Source: Chionoecetes opilio (Eukaryota; Arthropoda; Malacostraca; Decapoda; Majidae). From it: a stretch of DNA of 64,000 nucleotides. Positions 9,300 to 19,768 of this stretch are shown piece by piece. The stretch covers positions 128,745 to 192,744 of the forward strand of contig JACEEZ010001188.1 in the NCBI GenBank assembly GCA_016584305.1. Direction: 5' to 3'. The notes under the pieces are model-generated. The model saw nothing but the letters and a program-made list of their open reading frames with translations. It was not told where the DNA came from and ran no database searches. A program made the translations under genes and the position numbers. Within the stretch, counting starts at the first letter, position 1; every line of letters begins with the position of its first letter.

Positions 9300-12125
9300 T
9301 AAAACTTGTTTTTTTGTAACATGACACTAAAAAAGGGTACGACGTACCCGAATTTGGAAAAAATGAAAAAAAAATACTATTATAAAAATTTATTGAAAAA
9401 ACCTTTTAGAATCAAAATGTATGATCCACAATTAATTAAGCTATTTTAATTACAAAAAACTTAACTTTAGTAGGAAAGTTTTTTTAAAAATAAAGTGTGA
9501 AAAACCCTTTTTTTTTTTTTTAAATAGAAAAAAAATTTCCAAAAAAAAAAACCCACCGCCGATTATAACTAAACCACCCCAAACACCCCCAAAATTTAAT
9601 GGCCACTGCTTTAGGTTGTCTCCATCCCGGTAAAAGCAAAAATGTCGGGAAAGGGGTAAAAAAAGCCCCTTTTTTAGGCGAAAAATTCCTTTTTTTAATA
9701 TAATGCTTTTTTAGCCCATGTTTTTCGTTGTAAAGTAATTTTTTCGAATTTACAACAAAATAAGGGTGTTTGGTATAAAACGGGCAACTTTCAATTTCCC
9801 CCTCGGCATCACCACAGTGTCCAGATAGCGTAGTAGGGGTTTGGGGGCAAACGGGCTTTTTACGGGTTTGACACCCTGAACGTGTTTTTATCCTTGTTTG
9901 GACAAGCACAGAAACGCGCTTTGGCTTTTTTGACAAACCGCGGTTTCTTTCTGGGGCCAAACCCTTCCAGTGGGGTTGATCCCGCCACTTGGGCTATTAC
10001 AGCCCTCACCTCCCGGTCTAGTCGGGGGGGAAGGCGGCTCTCCGCTGAGGGCTTTATAAGGTCCTGGGACAACTGCCCCATAAAATTTTTTCCCGGTCAG
10101 GGGTGTTTCCCAACACGGATCATTTTGTGTTTTGTGGTGATCCACAAAGTTTATTAGAGCTGCTTCAGGATGCCGTAGAAGATCACACGGCCACCTCTTT
10201 TTTTTCCTGCTGCGCTTACTGTGCACACATTTGGTAAAAGGTGTCCCACCCCTTTTGTCTTTTTGTAGAAATCTATCTCTCTGGCCCCAGTCCCTGTTAT
10301 GGATGGTTCTGTGAGGGAGGACATTAGGAGAAAAGGCTTTTTGGGCAGAGCTGGGCTGGAAGTAGGAGACCAAAGTTATTCATTGTGAAGGGAATCATAT
10401 CCCTGGTCCCCTGTTGCCTTTTTCCCTTCATCAGTTTGGAACCTTTTTATTCCCCTTAAAGTTCCCACCACGTCATCCCCATTTTGGGAGCAATTTTGGG
10501 ATGAGGGGCCTGAGGGAACCAGTTGTCAACAGAAAACATTACGGTTGGTTGGGGTAGGGCCGGTAGGTCCGAAAATGTGGGGCCCAAAGTTTTTCCCCCA
10601 ACTCGCGCAGGGGTTTCCTGCTTTACCCAAGAAAAGGGAACCTGGGGAAAGGTAGTTGGTGGTCACATCATTGGCCAATACAAGTTTGAGCCCCTATTTA
10701 GCTCTTGTTGGAAGAACTCCTAAAAGAACATTTACCCCTTGGGAAAGCAGAAGCAAGCATCCACATAATGTATTCTTTGGGGAATAAAATGTTTCCACGG
10801 GGCCCAAAAACATGTCCCACACACTCCTAATGGAGCAAATTTTATCGTGCGCGCCTCACGCCCGTACGCATGCTGTAAAAGCGCAGGCGGGTTTAGCAGG
10901 AAGGAAAATCGGCACTCCCAGGGGCGCCCTGTAGAAGGCCCCCTGTAATAGGGCCCCACACTTCCTTGGTGGTAGGGGTTGTCGTGCCTGTAACCACTAA
11001 AATTAAAACCCAAGAAAGGCTCGATCTCTTTTCGTGGTCCTCTGAATGGCGCAGTTTTCCTAAAACTTTGCTGAAATCTCATCATTTTCTGGTTTGTCCA
11101 TTTAAAACCTTGCTACAAGTTCGCCCTTTATAAAGAGACAGAAGCACTTTTTAAAGGGTTTTTAGCCTGCGCAGCTTCTTGTGTGGGGCCAGGGAGTAAA
11201 TGGTCCAATAATATTTTTGCTGCTGTCCTTGTCGCTGCTACCCCCTGAGGCCTTGTTTTCCACAAAACCCGGGTGCTCGTCATTGTGGATGTTTAAATTT
11301 TACAAGCGATCTTCATCATCTTACCAGCACAGTCACGTCGTCGTCCCCGGTGGCAGCAGGAGTAGCAGCAGGGGGGTTTTCCCTGGGTCGTCTATTTTGG
11401 TAGCCGGGGGGCAGCAGAAGGGGCCAGCAGCAGGGGTGGTCACGCAGGCACAGCACAGGGGGGCCCCAGCGGGGTCAGCAAAAGTAAAGGTGCAGCAAGG
11501 GGGAAGGGCAGCTCGGGAGGGGGGCAGGCGGCGGCTTGGGGCGGGTGCCCGCTTGGCACGACCGCGATAACCCTTTTTTCCCTCCCCGACGGCCTGTTTC
11601 TCACGCCTGCCCGTGGTCACTATCTGAACCCTTTTGACTAGACATGTCTTATGGTCCTAAGAAAAAAGTCAGCTCGGGGGTCACTATGACTTTTTCCTCA
11701 CTTTCAAGTTCGTCACTGTCTTGTCACTATTTTCACCAGTAGCCGTGAACAAAATACTTCTATCTTTTCCTGAGCCATTTTCACGCTGGAACCCATGAGA
11801 ACACTAAGTTATAGACTGTAAATTTGTTGTAATTTACCCCTTTCCAAAAGGGAAAAAAATTAATCACTATAGCCACACTTTTTGCAGTATCCGAAAAACA
11901 AGGGTACGAAACCCTATTTGTTTTAACCCTGTTTTTGTAAAAAGGGTAGTCGCCCCTAATGACGTTCTATGGAAAAATAGGGCGGGGAGGAGCGAGGGGA
12001 CCTACCGCTTCAAGGTTGGGGAAACACTGAAGCATAGCAGTATGGGCCAATGGATCCATCAGAACTCACGGGATACTAATGAGACTTAGCGGGGGGTTTC
12101 CCGTACCATGTTTAGCTTCAGGTTA
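9300..12125 (-). mobile_element. piggyBac relic nested in the Tig-A copy
   Basis: This block splits the Tig-A homology between 9299 and 12126 and encodes piggyBac-like protein pieces on the minus strand. Near the left side is a perfect 15-base palindrome GGGTACGACGTACCC (9337-9351), with a related GGGTACGAAACCC at 11901-11913. TTAA occurs at the right edge (12126-12136). Exact ends cannot be fixed because of poor sequence quality. Confidence 0.55.
9880..11640 (-). pseudogene. piggyBac transposase, frameshifted fragments
   Basis: On the minus strand, pieces appear in the right order for a piggyBac transposase when frames are switched. An acidic/proline-rich N-terminus lies near 11333-11620. 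Around 10900-11050 is EIEPFLGFNFSGYRHDN with WECRFSF, the DDE_Tnp_1_7 start. Near 10500-10550 is VMFSVDNWFPQAPHP, matching the conserved VDNWFTS block, followed by a DVVGTLRG-like segment. Around 10130-10260 is DKRGGTPFTKCVHSKR with KKRWPCDLL and ALINFV, matching the KGGVDTFDQMC, RKTRRWP and INA motifs. The many frameshifts may be partly sequencing error. The family call rests on these motifs; the frame-corrected form was not attempted. Confidence 0.6.
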
Positions 12126-14130
12126 AATTTAACCTAAAACATGCATAACCTTACAAGGGAAATGTTTTTGTGGGGAGACGGGAAACGGCCGTAGACATGA
12201 GATCCCTGTTTTCTCTCTCCGGCTCGAGAAAAAAACAGCGGGAATGCTTTTTTGCGGGGTGACGGGTTAGAGTTCTTCCTCCCCCCCTTGATACTTGGGG
12301 AAGGGAAAGCCCTCGTGTCCCTGCTGGAAATTGCGTTGAGGAAAACATCCATGCCCTGCTCGATGGGGAGGCACCCTGGGGGAGGGACCACGGGGAGGGG
12401 GTGGTGTGGTAAAGTTTTTGGCTTAAAGGAAATGGCTGATTTTCTTTGGGAAGACTAGCCTTCTTTTGCGGGTAGAGCTCTTTATTCCTCGGGTTATCCA
12501 AGATTTTGGGCCCTTGAAGCCCAGACCCCTGTCTAACTGAGGGTCTCTCCCTGCATTTCTGCAAGGTGTCTGCCAAAGTCAATCATTTTACTAAGTGTTT
12601 GGTGGGAAACGCCTTATGCTGGAGCTCTTCACTTCAGGCCCGCATCGCTTTTGTTGTCCTCTCCCTTTCAAAAGCTCTTCATGACAGCTCCTGAGTGTGG
12701 GAGGCAGGAGGTCAACCACACTTCCTCATCCCCCTCCTTTAAGCCCAAACTTTTGCCCCGGGAACAATCTGTTTGTGCACAGTTTGGCAAGTGAGCTAAA
12801 AAAAAACCCTTGAAGCCATGCACACATTCAGGCCCGGTTCTTTCCCCACTCCCTTATATTTCCCAGGGTTTCTTCATCCCACGAAAAATTTTAAATTAAT
12901 TCGAGAGCTTGCTTTATGTTTTAAAAACCTTTCCCAAAAATCCTTTCACCGACTCTTTCCCTCTTCCGTCCCGTCACAAACTGTCTCATACTCGCCTGGT
13001 GTAATAAGCCTAAATGGCTATTAACCTATCCTAGGTTGGAGGTTGAGGGGGTGTTTAGGGAGAAAAACAACCCTTTACATTTGGGGGAGGAATCTTCAAT
13101 TGTTGTGGGGTGACCGGCGTTGTCAAACAGCAAAAAAACTTTTATCAAGGTTGTTTTTTTGCCTTGAAAATTTTTTTCCCCAAAAGGTGAAAAATAAAAC
13201 CGGATGAAACCTGAAAAAAAAGCCTGCGTCACCCACGCCCTTTTTGTTGGCCCAGACAACAGGCAACCTCTGTTTAAAAAACAGCCCTTCAGCCCGGTTC
13301 TCGATGGTAGACGAGCAGGTGTTTCACGTAACTCTCCTTCTGCTTTGCCACCGAGAAGGAGTTGGAGCGGTCTTTACTGGCTTTTGTCCTGGAGCTAATC
13401 TTTTTCCCCCCTCAAATTTTTGGTTGGGGGTGGCATCTTTTTTCCCGAAAGGCCCGTTTTTTGTCGAGGTTAAAAAACTTTTTTAGGGTGTTTTAAACCC
13501 CTCCAACAAACCTGGGTAGCTTCTCTGGAAAAACCCCGGCAGCCTCTGTGTCAGCACTTGCAACTTCTCCCTGAATCCCGATGTTGTGAAGGTTAGCAGT
13601 TTCTGAAGCGTGCGCCACCATCACTAGCAGTTACTCACTGGTGTAGGTGAACCAGCACTAGGGCCCTGCGCTAGTGGCACTTCAGCCTCACCGCTCGCAC
13701 CACCTGGCCCTGACACTCGATCAGCTCTATCTTGCACCTTTTTTAGAGTGCAAATGCTTTCTCCCCTTTATTAAGGCCCTTTGGGGAATAACTGCTGAGC
13801 TTGGTTCTGGCCTTCTAACCAAGTATGCAGCAGACGCTCCATCTTTTCCATGATGGGGGTCACGAGCGAGTACTTGCACACCGTACGAGTGCGAGCTACC
13901 CCCCATTTCAGTACTTTTTCCCCGCCCCTTAGTGATAGTGCTCACATAGAAATGATAATTTATAAAAGCAGCACAAACCGACACTCGCTCACCACGTGAG
14001 CCCTTAACAATTTCCAAAACTTTTTTTTGCTAATGTTTTTGGCACCTAGACCCCTTAGCACTTGTACCCTCAGCACAAAACCTTGAAGACACTAAACGCT
14101 TAGGAGGCATAAATTAAAACAGGTACCAGG
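12126..14130 (-). pseudogene. Tig-A transposase, second copy, whole length but frame-broken
   Basis: Read on the minus strand from 14119 (ATG, MPPKRLVSSRFCAEGTSAKG) to about 12190, all parts of a Tigger transposase can be found in different frames. They are the HTH region (GSRGERVSVCAAFINYHFY in place of the usual helix pair), MEKMERLLHTWLE (start of the Tc5-type DNA-binding domain, near 13850), KRAWVTQAFFSGFIRFYFSP and LLFDNAGHPTT (the second catalytic Asp block, near 13130-13240). The DRLIAI-AYYTRRV region lies near 13010 and a C-terminal tail homologous to 4786-5345 follows. At least six frame changes are needed. It may be a decayed gene, or a better gene spoiled by sequencing errors. Confidence 0.6.
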
Positions 14131-15000
14131 TAAGCCTACCCGTAATACAAAAAAAAGGACAGCTGTACAAAACAGTGGAAGACAGAGAAGTTTACGTTGT
14201 CTTGTATCCTTTTTGACAAATTTTGATAATTCCCTCCCGCCTTTCTATGGGGGAAAGAATGAAAAAAAAAAAGGGTCGGCATCTCATCTGGCTTTGCTTT
14301 TCCCGCTTGCGTTTTTCAAACATTTTCATTAAAGGGGAGTGACCATTTCATTTTACGGACTATTGCTTTCGCACTCCCCCTCGTTACCCAAAAAAGTCAC
14401 CCAAAAAATTTTGGAAAGGGGTTTTTTCTCAGTTTGGTATAGGGGCCCACCACTTGACTGCAGACCCCACCCTTTCCAGCTTTATAAAATCGGGTTTTTG
14501 TTTAAAAGAAAATTTGAGGGAGATGGGTTTCTCAAGGGTGCAAAACACCGCCAACTTTTATCTTCCAGTATGTACACCGGTGGTAAACCCCGGATCCCAC
14601 AGCACCACACCACCCCACCACCACAAAAAAGCCGTGAATTTAAAAGTGTGAAGCACAGTAGGCAGAGCACAAAAAATCACAAAGCACATTAATAAACCAC
14701 AAATCACTAAAAAACGATTTTACAAGGCACAATACTACATACTGTACAAGCAAAAAAAACGGGATTACTCTCGCGGACCCGTGTGGTGATGGGGACTAGA
14801 CTCGAGAGATAGGGTAGGTAAAGCCCCGTCCCCCTCCACTCCCCCACCGTCGGCGCTCCCCTCGAAAAGTGTTCGTCACTCAAAAATGGGAGTGTGGGGG
14901 CAGCCGACGAGCAAAAATTTAACGTCGGCCTGCCCCAAAAATTCGCAGGTTTAATATTGGGCGGCATGCCCATCACTCACGGGTCCGCGCCGAAATATGT

Positions 15001-15576
15001 TCAAGTTACGGCAGTTTTCCCCATCTGATATTTTTGTATTGCTAGTACCTTATACATCAGAAAAAAAGAAACGCTGATTATGAAATGTGGGAAAAAATTA
15101 AAGGGAGAAAAAGTTTTAGAAATTGCAGCGAGTTTAAGACAAAAAAAGGGAAAAATGTGTGGGCACAACACTGGCATCGGCGCTTCAAGCGCCGACGGTG
15201 GTAGTGGTAGTGGGACGGGGCTTAAGGGGCAAGGGGGGGGTGGCAAGACCTCTTCTACTGCCCCCAAACTGTCTCGCGCATCGAAACTTGTACAGGCCAG
15301 AATAGAAATTTTTTTAGCCACATTGTCGTGCCACCAGAAATTCATTTTTCAGATTGATTTTCGTACAACCTTAGGAAAATCATATATCTATGTCAGAAAT
15401 ATTTTATAATTTTATAAAAATTTTAATTTTCTTTTGTAAATAACTTTTTAATTTTACTCACCCCAGTTTTTTAAGTCGTAACATTGGATTTTTGTCTCTA
15501 TATTGAAAAGACCCTAATTTACACATCTTGTTATGGGTTTTCGTATATCAAAAGCTCGATAACGGGAAACCCCCCG
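15001..15576 (-). promoter_or_regulatory. Tig-A 5' leader and terminal iterons
   Basis: The segment upstream of the Tig-A transposase is shared with the MITE copies at 40600-40890 and 48650-49252 (CAGATTGATTNTCGTACAAC, then the ATTTACTCACCCCAGTTT region). Near the terminus the word CTCGTATA or CGTATATC recurs at about 30-base intervals. Such iterated subterminal words are likely transposase-binding sites. A promoter is expected here but no core element is clear. Confidence 0.45.
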
Positions 15577-15599
15577 TACATGTTTTTATTGAAAAATTT

Positions 15600-15885
15600 A
15601 GTTGAAAGTGCAACCCCCCTTTTTCCTGTCTTCCTAAAATGGACATTTTCTTACTAGCTTGGCCCCAAGGGGTAGCACTTTTAGCACTTGACATAATTTT
15701 CCTTTTCCTTCTTAATAGTTTTTGACATGCGGGGAAAAGGGTAAACCCTTTGCCATGTCCTTCACCGCCCCGCCTTCGTCAAATTTCTTGAGAATCGCTA
15801 TCTTAGTCTCTAGTGTTATGGCTTTTTTGGCTTTCTTGGGCTTAGGACCACCAACACTAGCACTGGCACCATGCTTGGGAGGCAT
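15600..15885 (-). pseudogene. Tig-B transposase N-terminus
   Basis: The minus strand starts at an ATG (15885). It reads MPPKHGASASVGGPKPKKAK, then KKAITLETKIAILKKFDEGG and AVKDMAKG, the psq/CENP-B_N helix-turn-helix region of Tigger transposases. It then loses frame and reads ATPLGAKLVRK-like remnants before Tig-A interrupts. It is closely related in layout to the N-terminus of the intact Tig-K protein (SINLETKLEVLKKSDEGMRL). Confidence 0.7.
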
Positions 15886-16229
15886 TATTCACTGAAATAA
15901 TCACTGAAATGTCTGATTATACACAATAATGTTCATAAACACAGCACGACCGGTCGGAGAATATGTAAACAAACAATCTTGAGCGTCCCCGCATGTGGAT
16001 GTGCTGAGCCAATGGTTCTGTTTACTGAACTTTTTACAATATTTAGGTGCTATAAATATTCTTACTATTTATGTATTAATTTTTTTTTGTTTGTTTTGTT
16101 TATGAATTTACGAACTTTTGTTCGTAACTTCGAATTATCATGTGTAAACCGAATTTTGGGACAAAATAATTTTGTTCGTATCTTCGAAAATTCGTAAATA
16201 GAGTGTTCGTAAATCGCGGTATGAGTATA

Positions 16230-16502
16230 CGTGAAGAATTTTGGGTGTTTCTGATATATTTTTTGGGCGATATGGCATATACTTGCATCCTTTATGGGTG
16301 CAGCAAGAAAACTGTGCCTTTCCAGAGAGCTTAGCACCCATTTTCGACCTATTTGGCCATGATATATGTGTGCAGCGCCGGGGAGAGGCGGGCGGTGTCA
16401 AACAGATTGTCTCGCTGCACACCTCTTGCCCGCCTCTACCTCTTGCCCGCCTAGGCCATATTGCAATTTTTTTTTTTACAGAAACACCCAAAATTCTTCA
16501 AG
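16230..16502. mobile_element. MITE-P, 273 bp, TA target
   Basis: The inverted ends share TGAAGAATTTTGGGTGTTTC and are bordered by TA (16228-16229 and 16503-16504). It inserted immediately beside Tig-B, sharing its right TA, in the loop of the older hairpin. The interior has a GC-rich imperfect palindrome around AGAGGCGGGC and GCCCGCCTCT. There is no coding capacity. Confidence 0.8.
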
Positions 16503-16687
16503 TATTATCATTTTTTCTGAGTTTACGTGTATATGTATTAGCACCGGGCTGGGAGGCTGCCTGCCGTGATGTCACCAGCAAGTTTCACTCCACGGCTGGA
16601 ATGGGGCTGTTGTTTTTCCTGCGCTTTTTACAAAAGTCATGTTTTTAGGGAAATAAGGCATGGAAATGAATGATTTTTTGTGGATTA

Positions 16688-17532
16688 CCGTTTACGGCTT
16701 ATAAGACGCACTTTTTTTCCTTAAAAATACCTTCAATAATACTCGTGCGTCTTCCAAGACGAATGTTGGAATGAGACTGCCGCCAAGACTGACGGGAGCT
16801 GTTCCGCGGCAACTTCCGCCTCGGCAGATTGGCGTCAACACCACCACCTATCATCTGCTAGTGTTGATGTATCGTTTACCACCAGGTTGTCCCACGTATC
16901 ACAAGGTAAGACTCTATATAAGTCTGCCACCAGGACCGGCGGGAGCCGTTCCGCGACAATTTTTACCTCGGCAGATTGGCGTCAACAACGCCATCTATCG
17001 TCTGCTAGTGTTGACATATCATTTACCACCAGGCTATCACACGTATTACAAGCCTTTTTTCAGTTCTTAAAATTATCACCCATGGCGAATTCATCAAAAC
17101 TATTTACTTATACTATCCCATACAAGCTAAAAGGAATACAGTACGCCAAATAACATGGGAACAGGGCAGCAGAAAGACACTTCGTACCACCACTAGCGCT
17201 TACTGAGAAAATTGGTAGATTTTACCACCACCTACCGGTAAAAAATCTATTTAAATTTTTTTTTACTTAATTTTTTTTTGCAATGTCTGCTAGTGTTGAT
17301 TAATCGTCTGCTAGTGTTGATGCAGCATTTACCACCAGACTGTCACACGTATCACAAGCTCTTTTCAATCCTGGGAGTTATCACCCATAGCGAAGTCATC
17401 AAAACGATCTGTAGGTAAAAAATCTGCCGATTTTACTAGAATATTTGTTTTGTGTTTTTTTTCTTATAAATTTCTTTAAAAAATCAGGGTGCGTCTTCCA
17501 AGATGCAGCGTCTTATAAGCCGTAAAATACGG
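16688..17532 (+). mobile_element. Tig-G, copy 1 (ends CCGTATTTTACGGC), TA target
   Basis: This is an 845-bp element with ends CCGTTTACGGCTTATAAGAC and the complement of GTCTTATAAGCCGTAAAATA, bordered by TA. Inside are two direct repeats about 146 bases apart (GGGAGCNGTTCCGCGNCAA, then CCTCGGCAGATTGGCGTCAA). A remnant of a Brinker-type DNA-binding transposase N-terminus follows near 17083. Other copies are at 32021-32365, 36276-36839 and 53382-54076. The TA duplication is proven by the empty site of the last of these. Confidence 0.85.
17083..17215 (+). pseudogene. Tig-G transposase remnant with Brinker-like DNA-binding segment
   Basis: From ATG 17083 the plus strand reads MANSSKLFTYTIPYKLKGIQ and YAK, a stop, then HGNRAAERHF. 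The copy at 36619 has the same motif without the stop (KLEVVRYAKEHGNRAAERHF, then GPPPTEKIG). The KLxVVxYAxEHGNRAAxRxF pattern is that of the BrkDBD helix-turn-helix domain used by some pogo-like transposases. No catalytic domain follows. The assignment rests on motif memory and should be tested with a profile search. Confidence 0.55.
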
Positions 17533-17594
17533 TAGGTATTTTGAATGAGCATTCAGCATATTTATGCAAAGAAAAATGGGTCTGGACGATTACT

Positions 17595-17892
17595 TTAAGG
17601 AGAGCAGAGTCCCGCTTGATTGGAAAAGAGAAAATATTGTACCAATTTACAAAGGAGGAGACAAAGAAGAACCAATAAATTACAGGTCAGTATCATTAAC
17701 AAGCGTAGTGGCAAAAATGTGTGAAAAAATTGTGAAGGACAGATGGTTGAAATATTTGGAAGAGACAAACACACTCGCAGGTGGCCAGTTTGGATTTAGA
17801 GGAGGAATGTCATGTACAACAAACTTATTAAGCTTTTACTCGATAGTGATCGATGTGACACAGGAAAGAGAGGGGTGGGTCCATTACATATA
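17595..17892 (+). pseudogene. LINE ORF2, reverse transcriptase part 2
   Basis: The frame resumes after the TTAA nest with ESRVPLDWKRENIVPIYKGG, then INYRSVSLTSVVAKMCEKIV, a classic RT fingers region (NYRPISLTS type). QFGFRGGMSCTTNLLSFYS (the QxGFRxGxS motif) and GWVHYI follow, where Tig-E interrupts at a TA. Past Tig-E the next residues are YLDLKKAFDKVPHKRLL, so the palm motif YLDLKKAFD was cut between HYI and YLDL. Confidence 0.88.
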
Positions 17893-18441
17893 CAGTGGTA
17901 CCTTGCCTTACGAGTTTAATTCGTTCATTGATCGAGCTCGTAACTCAATTTGCTCGTATATCAAATCAATTATCCCCATTGAAATTAATTGAAATACCAT
18001 CAATCCGTTCCAGCCCACAAAAAACCACCACAATTTTTTTACTGTACCTATATGACTGGACTGCATTCACCCTCCGCCATTTGCATTTGCCAGTGTTTAC
18101 ACTGTGTATCAATCAGCTGTTGGAAACAGCTGTGGGTGGAACTGCCGCTAAACGTACTGCACTCACCCTCCGCCATTTGCATTCGCCAGTGTTTAAACTC
18201 TGTGTATCAGCTGTTGAAAACAGCTGTGGGTGGAACTGCTGCTAAACGTACTGCACTCACCCTCCGCCATTTGCATTCGCCAGTGTTTACACTCTGTGTA
18301 TCTCGCTCGCTCGTATAAAAAAAAAAAAAAAAATCATAACTCGGATTTTGGCTCACAACTCAAAGCAAAAACTTGACCGAGCGACTGCTCGTAACTCGGA
18401 AAACTCGTAAGTTGGGGCACTCGTAAGTCAAGGTACCAGTG
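17893..18441. mobile_element. Tig-E MITE, 549 bp, TA target
   Basis: The inverted ends are CAGTGGTACCTTGCCTTACG and its near complement, bordered by TA. Subterminal words CTCGTAA and GCTCGTA recur at both ends. The interior consists of about three tandem copies of a unit of about 95 bases, roughly 18063-18300 (ACTGCNNTCACCCTCCGCCATTTGCATT, then CAGTGTTTACACTCTGTGTATC, then a CAGCTG-bearing segment). No coding is seen. It splits the LINE RT cleanly. Confidence 0.88.
18063..18300 (+). repeat. Tandem repeat of about 95 bp inside Tig-E
   Basis: CACCCTCCGCCATTTGCATT recurs at about 18068, 18163 and 18256, each followed by CGCCAGTGTTTA. The unit spacing is about 95 bases. Between the units lies GCTGTGGGTGGAACTGCNGC. 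Confidence 0.75.
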
Positions 18442-19540
18442 TACCTGGACCTAAAGAAGGCATTTGACAAGGTACCTCACAAGAGACTGCTCTGGAAGCT
18501 AGAACATGTAGGAGGATTGAAGGGTGGTTTGCTGAAGTGGATGCAAGACTTTTTGAGCAACAGAGAGATGAGAACAGTAATAAAAGATCAGAAGTCAGAA
18601 TGGTGCAGAGTGATAAGTGGAGTTCCTCAAGGATCAGCATTGGCCCCAGTGATGTTCTTGGTCTATGTAAATGATATGACAGATGGAGTGAATAGTTATA
18701 TGAGTTTATTCGCTGATGATGCTAAATTACTAAGAAAAGTAGAAAGTAAAGAGGACTGTGAGGATTCACAAAAGGATCTAGATAAGATTTTCAGATGGAG
18801 TCAACTATGGGAAATGGAGTTTAATGCTGAAAAGTGTAAAGTGATGGAAATGGGCAGTAGCAAAAAGAGACAGAGAGGAAAGTATTCGATGGGAAATGAA
18901 TGGATAATCAAAACAAAGGTCGAAAAAGATCTGGGAGTATGGATTACGGATAATTTGTCACATGAGAAACATATAAACAAGATCACAGGAGATACATATC
19001 AGTTGCTGAGGAATATAAGAATGGCATTCAAATATCTGGATGAAGAGATGATTAAGAAATTGATAACTTCTTTGATTCGACCAAGGGAAATATGCGGCAG
19101 TGATCTGGTCACCACATAAAAAGAAGGATATAAGGAAGATTGAGAGAATACAAAGAGCAGCCACAAAAATGGCTCCAAGCCTGAGAGATTTACCATATGA
19201 GGAAAGACTTTCAAGACTGAAACTCCCAACTCTTGAGAAAAGAAGAAAAAGGGGAGATTTTATAGCAGTGTATAGAGCACCAATGGGTCTGGAAAAAATT
19301 GATAGAGAAGATCTGTTTGTGTGGGACAATAGAAGTACAAGAGGTCATGAGAAGAAATTGAAAAGGACAACATGCAAGAGGGACATACAACAATACAACT
19401 TCCCGTATAGAAGCATAGAAGCCTAGCTTAACCTTGATGCAGAAGTGATTAACGCTAGAAATATTCAGGATTTCAAAGGCAAGCTGGATAATAGTAGATT
19501 TGGAGACGGGACAGTACGAGCATAGCTCTTTACCTGCATG
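18442..19540 (+). pseudogene. LINE ORF2, reverse transcriptase palm to C-terminus
   Basis: This segment carries the catalytic palm: YLDLKKAFDKVPHKRLLWKL, VISGVPQGSALAPVMFLVYV, and FADDAKLLRKVESK with the catalytic FADD near 18709-18720. RWSQLWEMEFNAEKCKVM and KDLGVWITDNLSHEKHINKI (RT thumb) follow. A frameshift lies near 19085-19100. The frame then continues WSPHKKKDIRKIERIQRAAT, LRDLPYEERLSRLKLPTLEK and WNSLDAEV-like residues near 19430 (interrupted by a stop). No RNase H domain is seen, which fits CR1/Jockey-type LINEs. The 3' end runs directly into the 14-bp tail repeat at 19541-19557. Confidence 0.9.
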
Positions 19541-19720
19541 TTACAACTAGGTAAATACAGTACCCTCCCGAGTTTTCACGGCTTGTGAGTTTCGCGATCC
19601 TCGAGTTTCGCGCTTAGTCCTAAATTCTTACCATCCCGACTTTTGTGCATTATATCCCTGAGTTTCGCGCTGCTTTGTACACTTTTTTTTTTTTTTTTTT
19701 TTTTTTCTTTTTCTTTTTTC

Positions 19721-19722
19721 CG

Positions 19723-19755
<33 letters not shown>

Positions 19756-19768
19756 CGTGCGTGCCTAC
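19721..19768. repeat. (GT)n microsatellite
   Basis: About 15 GT dinucleotides, then three GTGC units, follow a T-tract. Together they form the degenerate 3' tail of the SINE in minus orientation. Confidence 0.9.

Larger units (their letters stand above)
4350..15576 (-). mobile_element. Tig-A (autonomous-type Tigger), copy 1, with internal disruption
   Basis: The left end CAGGGAGGTCCCGAAGATA at 4350 and the degraded right end near 15576 (complement of CGGGGGGTTTCCCGTTATCG) are bordered by TA. The order from the left is: end, AT-rich 3' region, transposase C-terminus (minus strand), an unreadable block, a second copy of the same left end and C-terminus, the transposase body, and the 5' leader (15001-15576). 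That leader also occurs in the MITE copies at 40600-40890 and 48650-49252. The duplicated C-terminus could reflect Tig-A inserting into Tig-A, a tandem duplication, or a misassembly. Base quality from 5345 onward is poor. Confidence 0.6.
4140..16227 (-). mobile_element. Tig-B (Tigger-type, TA target), deletion derivative invaded by Tig-A
   Basis: The ends share ACCTCGATTTACG (left) and ACCGCGATTTACG (right, inverted) and are bordered by TA. The subterminal word TTCGTAA or TTTACGAA is repeated several times at both ends. Its own sequence is only 4140-4347 and 15579-16227, about 860 bp. A transposase N-terminus lies on the minus strand at 15600-15885. The remainder was lost or is replaced by Tig-A, which inserted at a TA (4348-4349 and 15577-15578). 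Confidence 0.65.
4060..16580. repeat. Inverted arms of an older palindrome inside the TTAA MITE
   Basis: About 75 bases at 4060-4137 and 16505-16580 are inverted copies. They share CACGGCAGGCAGCCTCCCAG, then the CCCGGTGCTAATAC segment, then CTCAGAAAAAA at the loop. Before Tig-B and MITE-P entered, the two arms were only about 10 bases apart, so the TTAA MITE had a near-perfect central hairpin. The TA in the hairpin loop served as the target for both Tig-B and MITE-P. Confidence 0.6.
3900..17594. mobile_element. TTAA-target MITE (about 480 bp of own sequence) swollen by nested insertions
   Basis: The two ends are exact inverted repeats, AGTAATCGTCCAGACC inward from 3900 and its complement ending at 17594. 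Both are flanked by TTAA (3896-3899 and 17595-17598). After subtracting Tig-B with its contents, MITE-P and Tig-G, only about 480 bp belongs to this element: 3900-4137, 16505-16685 and 17535-17594. TTAA duplication is typical of piggyBac and Kolobok. The AGTAAT end differs from the CCC-type ends of most piggyBac elements, so the superfamily is open. No coding belongs to it. Confidence 0.8.

Noticed and set aside
16241..16648. A 135-codon plus-strand frame across MITE-P
   Set aside because: It crosses element borders (MITE-P, hairpin arm) and has no recognisable domain.
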